Below, one piece after another: positions 55,301-62,120 of a DNA stretch of 64,000 nucleotides. Source of the DNA: Protea cynaroides (Eukaryota > Streptophyta > Magnoliopsida > Proteales > Proteaceae); the NCBI GenBank assembly GCA_028583415.1, contig CM053266.1:39675758-39739757 (forward strand), in the 5' to 3' direction. The first letter of the stretch is position 1; the number at the start of each line of letters is the position of its first letter. The notes beneath the pieces were generated by a model that worked only from the letters and a program-made list of their open reading frames with translations, had not been told where the DNA came from and did not search any database. The translations under genes were made by a program, and so were the position numbers.

Positions 55301-58070
55301 TTCACAGCATGTTATATGGGTCAAGGGCTTAAAGTTTAAACAGTCTCAAGTTACGGAGTATAGGAAAAGGTTCTAAGGCTATCAAGTTAAAGAAATATTT
55401 CCTAGCACCATATCTGTTAAACTACACTACAATCCACATGATGGGACCTACTCACAGTCCTCATCATGTGGGACTTTTTGACCTGCACAGTTGGTGTAGG
55501 AGTCTTTGACTACAGTTGCTGAGTTAGAATAAGACTCTACATTTCTATATAGTCCTATTGTAATTATTTTGTAACTAGGACTCTAACTTGTAAAGTCCTA
55601 GATCCTATGTAATAGTTGTTTTCTATTTTCTATAAATACAAACTACAAGGAGAGGAACACTTATACATTCTCTCTTTCCTTTACACATCGATTCTCTCCA
55701 TCTTCTCTTATTTTTCTGTTTTGTTACATGGTATCAGAGCGGGTGCCGTTTTGAGAGTTGTTTAAAGGTCTCCGTACTGCTGTGCAGTCACCATTGCTGC
55801 TTTTACTTTAGTTTCTCATATCCTCCATCGAATCAAGTAAGAGATCTGCTTTATTTCATCGGTTTAGTGCTTACAGTTAAGGAGAAATCAATTCTATTTT
55901 GCTGTATCTGAACCTATTTCTCTCGGCCATTGCTTCTTGTCAGTTTATTGATCTTTAAATCTTGATTTAATATGGATTTCAGTTTCTAGTTTAATTATCT
56001 CCCGTCTTTATAATCGGTCACAGGTCTCTTGCTTGTCATTAAATTCCTATGTTTCAGTTGCATATTTGGTTATACCGTCATTTATTTCCCTCCTTTCTAA
56101 TTGTGATTTTATTACCACTTCGCCTCACATCAAATCTGGTTTCAGAATAATATTTGGATTTGGTACCGAGTAATGAATACTTGGTACCAATTCAGTTCAG
56201 AAACATTAGTATCCTGCCTTCAATTCCTGAGAATCTTATGGCAAAACATTAATATCCTGCCTTCAATTCCGGAGAATCCTACGGCAACTCTACTTCTTAG
56301 TTTCTGAATTTTCTGGACTTAAACTTTGGAATCTGATTTCAATTTCTGTGCACCATTCACACCATTAGTTAATCTTGAAATCAGATCATTAATTGTTTGT
56401 AGAATTGAGGCATTAAATTCTGCATACTGATTCTGGTATCTTCTGAGTTTTCTAGTTTCCTTCTTATAGTAGGACATTGCCATATCTCACAATCCAACCG
56501 TTGGATTGACATCATCTTTTGATATTCCGCTTGAATCATTGATGTTTACGTGATTCCAATTCTGGTTGATAACATTTGGTCGGATTTTTACTTATGACTT
56601 TTGTCCCCCCCCAAAAAAAAAAAAAAGAAGCCCTACCTATCTTCCAAAGTCCTAATGTTGCAAGGGCTTGTTCATATCTCTGAATACAACAACTTTGATT
56701 CTTTTTTGCGGCTGCTTTTGCTTATGGGATTTCTGGTGTTGTTCATACATTGATATGCTACATATTACTACTACCATATGATGCCTTCTTATTGCATGTG
56801 ATGCAACCTACTACATGGCTCGTATTGGGAGCCTACTATAGTTGCACGTGATGCAACCTACTATATGCTCGTGTTGGGAGTCTACTACAGTTGCAAATGA
56901 TGCAACCTCTACTACCTGTAGCCTACCTACTTATTGCACGTGATACAACTTACTACTTTTGTTCGTATTGGAGCCACTACTATTACTGCTCCTACTACTT
57001 GGTTCACAGTGACCTATACTGTGCTACTGTTGCTGCTTGGTTCACAATGACCTATACTGTGCTGCTTTACTACTACTATTACTACTTTTGTTGATACATT
57101 GTTTCAAACTGAAACTCTCACTGTTGCTGATGCTTCCGTTGCTACATTGTTTCAAGCTGAAGCTCTTACATTCTCCTGTGCTCCAACTTGAAGGGAGGTG
57201 TTAAACTACACTATAATCCACACGATTGGATCTATTCACAGTCCTCATCATGTGTGACTCTTTGCCTTGCATAGTTGATGTAGGACGCTTTGACTACAGT
57301 TGCTGAGTTGGAATAGGACTCTGCAGTCCTATTGTGTCTACAGTTATATATAGTCCTATTGTAATTAGATCTTTTATTAGAATATGGACTCCTAATTAGT
57401 TTATTAGTTTTCTTTTCCTATTTGGAGTTTACTTTGTCTTTAGTTTGTGATTAGGACTCTAACTTGTAGAGTCCTAGATCCTATCTAATAGTTGTTTTCT
57501 ATTTTCTATAAATACAAGCTACAAGGAGAGGAGCACATATACAATCTCTCTTTTCTTTACACATCGATTCTCTCCATCTTCTTTTATTTTTCTATTTTGT
57601 TACAATATCCATTTCCCTAAAAATAAACATTTCACCTGTCTTCTAGAAACGTTATAGCCATCAGAAATTAAAGGCTTAACCAGTCTTAAGTTAGCAAATA
57701 AAAACAAAGGTTATAAAGTAACAGAAATATTTTCTAGCAACAGTACTTGTTACTGATCAGATCTTCCTCCCTGAAACTTTCTATTATTTGGTTCCACATC
57801 TGCGCAAAATTTGCTCTTTCCTTCACTTTACTAGGCAGGATCTGAAAAAAAAATATATAAATTCAACATAATCCACTTAAGTACAACAAATTTATCACGG
57901 TTTACTTTCCAAGATAAAGTGGCCTTGATTACCTCAGCAAATTTCCGAGATAAAGTAGCCTTCAGTCCCTTCTTTGTAGATGTTTCACTCTTCTCCACTG
58001 GGATCAAGTAAGCATTAAAAGCACCAGGCAATGACTTAAATCTGGATCTTAGCATTCCTAAGGTTCGAAT
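20869..58070 (-). CDS. CALS3: Callose synthase (CALS1-4 clade, CALS3-like), C-terminal 22 exons, 1197 aa
   Basis: GT48 1,3-beta-glucan synthase, polymerising UDP-glucose at the plasma membrane. Exons, sense order: 57933-58070, 57747-57841, 55170-55254, 54923-55083, 54524-54647, 54329-54426, 54108-54246, 53866-54017, 47313-47422, 47096-47233, 46889-46957, 46600-46783, 46341-46494, 32277-32396, 32066-32184, 31863-31946, 23208-23320, 22881-23110, 21997-22791, 21837-21887, 21280-21465, 20869-21117. All phases match; 3594 bases, no stop. Motifs: RTLGMLRSRFKSLPGAF at the start, RGQTLTRT, YPSLRVAYIDE, GEGKPENQNHAIIFTRGE, GLREHIFTG, VRFHYGHPDVFDR and VGKGRDVGLN in the cytosolic catalytic part, then C-terminal membrane helices and the ending LGGQRKDRSSKNKK, which marks the CALS1-4 clade. 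The N-terminal exons lie beyond 64000. Clade is firm; the symbol is provisional within it. Confidence 0.93.
24985..27555 (-). mobile_element. Degenerate short LTR retrotransposon, minus orientation, with nested hAT-like insert
   Basis: Two direct copies of a sequence of about 406-416 bp (24985-25390, and 26179-27555 once the 961-bp hAT insert with its duplication is removed) flank about 790 bp. On the minus strand the upstream copy ends ...TTTTGCA and is followed within seven bases by TGGTATCAAGC (26172-26162), close to the initiator-tRNA-Met primer-binding site. Next comes a short reading frame starting MAENNSYNSTPRVEST, placed as a gag start. Most of gag and all of pol are missing, so this is a non-autonomous or deleted copy. 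Confidence 0.55.
26547..27499. mobile_element. Non-autonomous hAT-like DNA transposon, 953 bp
   Basis: Perfect 18-bp terminal inverted repeats: CATAGTTGTCAAGGCGAC at the left end and its reverse complement at the right. A perfect 8-bp target duplication, GTTGTAAC, lies at 26539-26546 and 27500-27507, the hAT hallmark. Inside both ends are repeated CGCCTAGGCG-type palindromes. No transposase frame is present. It sits in the upstream LTR of a degenerate element; the sister LTR at 25340-25350 is uninterrupted. Confidence 0.85.
29054..29255 (-). repeat. LTR (5') of the rearranged copia element
   Basis: About 202 bp, minus orientation, ending TTTTCAACA against the primer-binding site. It shares most of its sequence, inverted, with the LTR at 30121-30326. 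Confidence 0.85.
30121..30326 (+). repeat. LTR (3') of the rearranged copia element
   Basis: About 206 bp, beginning TGTCATTAG directly after a polypurine tract and ending TTTTCAACA. It contains a TATAAATAAGAGG core-promoter-like stretch. Confidence 0.85.
30721..30753. repeat. (GA)n microsatellite
   Basis: About 16 GA units in a callose synthase intron. Confidence 0.95.
32771..33428 (-). mobile_element. Truncated copy of the minisatellite-bearing non-autonomous LTR element, minus orientation
   Basis: Read on the minus strand it starts with a GTA/TAG-rich minisatellite (33415-32985) containing repeats of TTGGTTCACAGTGACCTATA, then runs into an LTR 3' half that includes GACTTGTAGAGTCCTAGATC and TTCTATAAATACAAGCTACA and ends TTTTGTTACA. 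All of this matches the element at 55415-57604. The 5' LTR and most of the interior are absent. Confidence 0.7.
32985..33415. repeat. GTA-triplet minisatellite
   Basis: Imperfect (TAG)n/(GTA)n tracts alternate with four spaced copies of an approximately 20-bp segment (TATAGGTCACTGTGAACCAA and variants) at intervals of about 45-60 bp. It belongs to the truncated LTR element. Confidence 0.85.
33451..33655 (-). repeat. 3' LTR of the integrase-less copia
   Basis: About 205 bp; it starts TGTTGAGAG immediately after the polypurine tract and ends against a short (TA)n array at 33429-33456. Confidence 0.8.
37081..37246 (-). repeat. 5' LTR (truncated) of the integrase-less copia
   Basis: It matches 33451-33655 except that its outer end is replaced by sequence running into a (TA)n array at 37253. 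Confidence 0.8.
37253..37319. repeat. (TA)n microsatellite, about 67 bp, at the junction of two copia elements
   Basis: A pure TA run exactly between the truncated 5' LTR of the minus-strand copia and the truncated 5' end of the plus-strand copia. Confidence 0.95.
37321..41690 (+). mobile_element. Decayed copia retrotransposon, plus orientation, 5' LTR missing
   Basis: Order: gag remnant (37360-37800), a zinc knuckle whose first Cys is Tyr (HYTHCGKNNHNVDKC, about 37980), pre-integrase and integrase core (WHHRLGHLPL at about 38670; LVHSNIWDP; FVDDYSR at about 38900), linker, reverse transcriptase (VYVDDIIITGDD at about 40445), RNase H (FDANWADTDGDRCSTIGYC, about 40935; ending ADILTKP about 41325), polypurine tract GAGGGGGG, 3' LTR. 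It is broken into many frames by indels and stops. The 5' LTR and primer-binding site are absent; the copy starts abruptly at the (TA)n array. Confidence 0.88.
41408..41690 (+). repeat. 3' LTR of the plus-strand copia
   Basis: 283 bp from TGTTAATGC to CATTGTTACA, with a TATAAATAAAGG core-promoter-like stretch. No 5' partner in the window. Confidence 0.8.
41700..44240. other. Unidentified repeat-like intronic sequence with recurrent CGTGGGC motif
   Basis: The first 70 bp (about 41700-41770), inverted, resembles the middle of the LTR at 57199-57604 (ATATGGACTCCT stretch). Beyond, AAAYCGTGGG recurs near 41866, 41953, 42127, 42223 and 42438, twice as the near-palindrome GCCCAAAYCGTGGGC. The segment at 43600-44200 is GC-richer. 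It may belong to an unrecognised large retroelement, but no domain is readable. Confidence 0.3.
42478..42690. repeat. Long GGA/GAA purine tract
   Basis: About 210 bp, nearly pure purine on the plus strand, in triplets and hexamers such as GGAGAA. Long low-complexity frames on both strands here (polyArg/Glu/Lys or polyLeu/Ser) are artefacts of the repeat. Confidence 0.95.
44241..46340. other. Intronic sequence, nothing recognised
   Basis: AT-rich; no exon of the callose synthase family and no mobile-element hallmark was found between the repeat-rich part of the intron and the exon at 46341. Confidence 0.45.
48162..48371. mobile_element. Tourist-like MITE, 210 bp
   Basis: Terminal inverted repeats GGCTCCGTTTGTTTTGACGT and, at the other end, the reverse complement of GGCTCCGTTTGTTTTGACTT. 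The trinucleotide TAA flanks both sides (48159-48161 and 48372-48374), as in PIF/Harbinger-type MITEs. It differs in sequence from the MITE at 3312. Confidence 0.85.
48769..51468 (+). mobile_element. Non-autonomous LTR retrotransposon without coding capacity, internal dyad array (copy F)
   Basis: LTRs 48769-49029 (TGTTGAGA to TTGTTATA) and 51195-51468 frame about 2.2 kb. Primer-binding site TGGTATCAGAGC starts at 49030, and a polypurine tract TTGAGGGGGAG precedes the right LTR. The flanks AATAT and AATTT agree at 4 of 5 bases. No gag or pol motif exists in any frame. The interior has a tandem array at about 50440-50880, period about 56 bp, each unit carrying a dyad such as TTGCACAAGATGCAA. 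Orientation is antisense to the callose synthase gene. Confidence 0.82.
50440..50880. repeat. Tandem array with dyad motif inside LTR element F
   Basis: Units of about 56 bp contain ACTCATTGAAGAGAGACTAT, then the dyad, then CCTTTGTTCAG. Clear dyads start at 50640, 50696, 50753, 50809 and 50860 (the last CTGCACGTGATGCAG). Units before 50600 are more degenerate. Confidence 0.85.
51469..53865. other. Intronic sequence between LTR element F and exon 53866-54017
   Basis: No callose synthase exon. A C/T-rich tract lies at about 52500-52900 on the plus strand. Parts of 51480-52450 resemble leader or interior sequence of retroelements in composition but carry no diagnostic motif. Confidence 0.4.
55415..55728 (+). 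repeat. 5' LTR of non-autonomous element E
   Basis: 314 bp; includes TTCTATAAATACAAACTACA, a TATA-type promoter. Confidence 0.9.
57199..57604 (+). repeat. 3' LTR of non-autonomous element E
   Basis: 406 bp; same as the 5' LTR plus an extra segment around 57330-57440 that is also present, inverted, in the truncated copy at 32771-33000. Confidence 0.9.
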
Positions 58071-58868
58071 CTGAAAGCAATAGGTGAAACATTTAGCAGA
58101 GATGTAACATAAACAGAAAAGCAATATAGAACATCATGGAACTTATATGAAAGGGAAAGTGAATAGGATCAGCAGCATGGAATTCTATTTTGAAATAATT
58201 GCAGTAGTATTACAACATTTTACTCCAACAGCAAGAAATTGCAAATTTCTCAAAATTTTTTGACAATTACAAGGAAAGCCAAATCAGAATCACCGGTACT
58301 TTACTTATATATTGGAAAAGAGATTGCCAGCTGCTAAAAGGGCGTCCAGCTGCCTACCCTTTTTTGGCCATGTGGTCTAGCCATTTGGTATACTGACCAT
58401 TAGATATACGAGGAAACCCCTCATTAGGCCACACATCGAATTTGAAGGCATATCTCAACCATGTATTCACCATGGACGGTAACCCCCCCCCCCCTCCCTC
58501 TTTCTTTTCCTTTTCAATGGTCCATAATTTTCAAACAAAAATAAGTTCTTCTACCAATTTCTGAAGCATTCGCTTGACACATGGCAATGTAGAATTGAGC
58601 TGAAAATCACCATGATTAGATCATGACATATGCATCGGTTACAGAGTAGGACTTCAGCCATGGATTTCTGGCTGTCTACCTTGTTTGACATGCATGGTAA
58701 ACTTATGTGGCACTTATCTTTGTTAACAATAAGAGGCTCAGTACGTAAACTCGCTAGTCAAAATCAACTTCGAGCCTCTCTTCAATTGGCGCCGCAGTTC
58801 CCTCCATCCGATCAATAGTGAGAGCCAATACTGAACTTTACCTCTACTGTTCATCCTGGAGCAGCACC

Positions 58869-58914
<46 letters not shown>
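58071..58914 (-). other. Callose synthase intron sequence, upstream of exon 57933-58070
   Basis: No preceding exon of the family (expected to end shortly before the RTLGMLRSRF motif) is found from here to 64000, so the intron extends through the copia element and out of the window. A C10 run lies at about 58484-58493 and a (TA)n array at 58872-58914 abuts the next element. Confidence 0.65.
58872..58914. repeat. (TA)n microsatellite
   Basis: About 21 TA units immediately against the left LTR of the following copia element. Confidence 0.95.
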
Positions 58915-58918
<4 letters not shown>

Positions 58919-59110
58919 AGAGTTAATGTCGTTGCACTAACTATAGTTTCGATATTGGGGGTATTTCAGTCCAGTGATTATTATTTTTGGTTTATTTTTA
59001 TATTAGTAATGTGGGGGTTATTATTGTAATTGATCATCTATGATTTGATTATAAATAATGGTTGTGAGGACAGGATCATAACTCTCTTTTTCTTTCTATT
59101 CTATTCATCA
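58915..59110 (+). repeat. 5' LTR of the truncated copia
   Basis: 196 bp from TGTTAGAG to TTCATCA, directly before the primer-binding site; contains TTATAAATAATGG. No 3' partner in the window. Confidence 0.85.
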
Positions 59111-62100
59111 TGGTATCAGAGCCAGAATAGCTCTCCCTCTCTTCTTTCGTCCCTAATCCCTGACGCAATCTCTTCTTCTTACCTTCTATCACTGCTGCCA
59201 GACCTAGCAGTCCCCAGAATTGCTACCGCCACATCCTGCAGTCTCCATCAACCCTGCCGCCAACACAAAACCTACTGCCAGGCCCCTGTTTCCCCTCTAC
59301 AGTATTGCCGCAATCTCCTACAGTCCAGAAACCTCCCTGCCAGCCACCGTCACTCATCAACAGTTACTGATTTTACCAGATTCTGCCCATCTCACCTTAT
59401 CGTTACTGATTTTACCTCCTTTCATTCAATCCTTGTTTCTGGTTTCTTAATACCAGAATTTTAAACAGCATTAATTTTGTCTAAATAAGTTTTGATCTAT
59501 TCCTCCTATTAAAGAGATGAACTAAACTAGACAAATCAGTTTTTTGTTATGTATTGCCGTGTGTCCATCATTGAAGGGATGCATGTTGAAGAGATCAACT
59601 TTATAGCCAATCTCGATTCTTCCATGTCAGTTTGAAGATTGAAAATTGCTGCATAGGTATCTCTTGTTCCATAAGAGTGATACACGGCATCTCAGATAAA
59701 GGTATTTTTACTTTGTTGAGTGTTTATTCTCATGACTGATTATTCTGAAGTGGATTCCCCTAATATGGAGACCTCCAACATGGAATTTACCTCTATTCCT
59801 CTCAATCCAATTATGTTGGATGGAACCAACCATTTGATATGGTCTAAAACAGCACAGATGGCAATATCTGCTAGAGGACTTTTGGGTTATATCAATGGTA
59901 AGAAAAAAGCACCTGTTCTGATAGATAAATTGTATGACAAGTGGGCATCTGAAAATTTGTTTGTGATGGCCTATTTGATTGGTTCAATGGACCCTAAAAA
60001 AGATCGAGGTTATGTGTTACTGCCCGATGCTACAGAGATTTGGAAGGTTGCCTAGGAGACTTATTCCCAGGTTGGAAACTACTCCTTGATCTATGACCTC
60101 CACGTGAAGATTGGTGCCACCAAGCAACGGGATATTACTGTGTCCCAATATAACTCTGAGCTCCATAGTCTGTGGCAGGAATTGGACTAATATGACACCT
60201 TTACCGCTGCGTGTTCGGCTGATGCTACTGCCAGGAAGAGTGCCAAAGATAAACTTCGAGTGTATAATTTTTTGGCTGGACTTAATGTTGAGTTTGATCA
60301 GATTCATGCTCACATCCTCAGTAGAGAACCATTACCATCCTTAGAGCAGGCGTGCGCCTTGTTTCAGTCTGAAGATATGCGCCGTACATCCATGATGCCT
60401 CCTCTTCCAATAGAGAGGTCAGCTCTCCAATCTACTCAGACCAGTGGTCCTATTGTTCCCAAACCAGTTCGATGTGAACATTGCGGGAAGGACCGACATA
60501 CTAAAGAGACTTGCTGGAAATTGCATGGTAAGCTAGCTGATTTGGAAGCCAAGAAACGTGAAAAGGGACTACAGAGGACCATGAACTTCAAAGCTCCACA
60601 AGTCAATCAGACAGAAGCTTGTGATCCTACTGGAACTTTACCCACACTATCAGTAGACGAACTTTAGGCTCTCAAGAATCTCTTAAGGACATCCAATACA
60701 GCCCAAGCCGCTTCTCCATTATCATCTGCAACTCCCGGTTCTTATTTTATACAATCAGGTATTCCGCATGTGGGTCTATGTGCTTCTTCTGTCCCTAGCC
60801 CATGGGTTATGGACACTGGAGCAACTAATCACATGACTGGTTCGGGAAATTCGTTCTTCCGGTACTCTCCCTCTTCTTAGAAGGATATAGTCTGAGTAGC
60901 AGATGGGTCTCTTTCTCCAATATCGTGAAAGGGCTCCATTTGCTGCTCTCCTACTCTTACTTTATAGTCTGTTCTTCATGTACCTAGTTTTTCTACAAAT
61001 TTACTGTCTATTAGTAGCCTCACTAAATCACTTAACTGTAAAGTAACATTTTTCCCATTCTTGTATGTAATTCAAGATCTGGAGAGTAGGAAGACAATTG
61101 GACATGGTAGATTGCATGGTGGTTTCTACTTGCTTGTAGATGGTCTTTCAGCATCACCTCCTTCATCTCCACCTACTACACATCATCTCTATTCAGCTGT
61201 GAGCGCATTACAACAGTGGCATCGCCGTCTTGGTCACCCTTCCTTAACTATTTTATCTCAATTGTTTCCTTCCCTTTTAAAGCATTGTAATAAAAACGAG
61301 TTATTATGCGAAACATGTATTCTCGCTAAGCAGGCTCATACAACTTATTTAGCTACATTTACTAAAAGCAATAGTATGTTTGATTTGGTTCATTCTAATG
61401 TCTGGGGTCCTACCAGGACAACTTCTATATCTAGTCATAAATGGTTTCTCACTTTTATTGATTGTCACACTCAAACGACTTGGGTATATCTTATGCACCA
61501 TAAAAATGATGTATTTGAGTGTTTCGACCAGTTTCATAACATGATCAAGACACAATTTCAAACCCAAATAAAGGTAATACATAGTGACAATGGACGTGGG
61601 TATCTTAATGGGTATTTTCAGCGATATCTCTCAGACCATGGGATTCTACATCAGACAAACTGTGTCGATACACCGGTTCAAAATGGGGTTGCAGAAAGGA
61701 AGAATCGTCATCTCCTTGAAACAGCCAGAACCCTTATGTTTGAAGGCAATGTCCCACCAAAATTTTGGAGTGATGCGGTTCTTATAGCAACCTCTCTCAT
61801 CAACAGGTTGCCGTCGAGAGTACTGAACAAAAAGGCTCATTTGGATCTATTACTTAGTGATCATTTGTTTGCTCTTCCTCCAAAGGTGTTTGGATGTGTA
61901 CGTTATGCTCGCAACCACCATTTTCACGGCAAGCTTGATCCATGGGGGCTTCGTAGTATATTTTTTGGTTACCCTGCTACACAAAAAGGATATAAATGCT
62001 ACCATCCACCTTCTCGTCGAACTTTTATTACCAAGGATGTTCTCTTCCATGAAGACATGATGTAATATCAATCACATCTTCAGGGGGAGACAGATGCAAT

Positions 62101-62120
62101 TGAAGATGCATTTCACAATC
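58915..62120 (+). mobile_element. Copia retrotransposon, truncated after integrase
   Basis: 5' LTR 58915-59110, primer-binding site TGGTATCAGAGCC at 59111-59123, leader, gag from 59732 (LIWSKTAQMAISARGLLGYI, then knuckle CEHCGKDRHTKETC at about 60475), protease with intact DTGA (60812), pre-integrase (WHRRLGHPSL), and integrase core in an open stretch 61061-62065 with FIDCHT, HSDNGRGYL and QNGVAERKN. All parts share one frame, broken by several stops (60053, 60188, 60665 and others up to about 60970). The first catalytic integrase Asp, usually in HSDVWGP, is Asn (HSNVWGP). Reverse transcriptase, RNase H and the 3' LTR are missing; the element stops near 62120. Confidence 0.9.

Larger units (their letters stand above)
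55415..57604 (+). mobile_element. Non-autonomous LTR retrotransposon without coding capacity, dyad array and minisatellite (copy E)
   Basis: LTR 55415-55728 (TGTTAAACTACAC to TTGTTACA), primer-binding site TGGTATCAGAGCG from 55729, about 1.45 kb of non-coding interior, polypurine tract TTGAAGGGAGG, right LTR 57199-57604. A perfect 5-bp target duplication ATATC flanks it (55410-55414, 57605-57609). The left LTR lacks about 90 bp present in the right one. The interior has four dyads of type TTGCACGTGATGCAA at 56792, 56842, 56891 and 56934, and then a TAC-rich minisatellite with TTGGTTCACAGTGACCTATA (about 56960-57080). No gag or pol. It lies in the callose synthase intron 55255-57746, antisense to the gene. 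Confidence 0.9.

Noticed and set aside
59030..59464. 144-codon frame downstream of a copia LTR
   Set aside because: It begins inside the LTR and runs through the leader before gag; low-complexity Ser/Pro-rich sequence with no retroelement motif.
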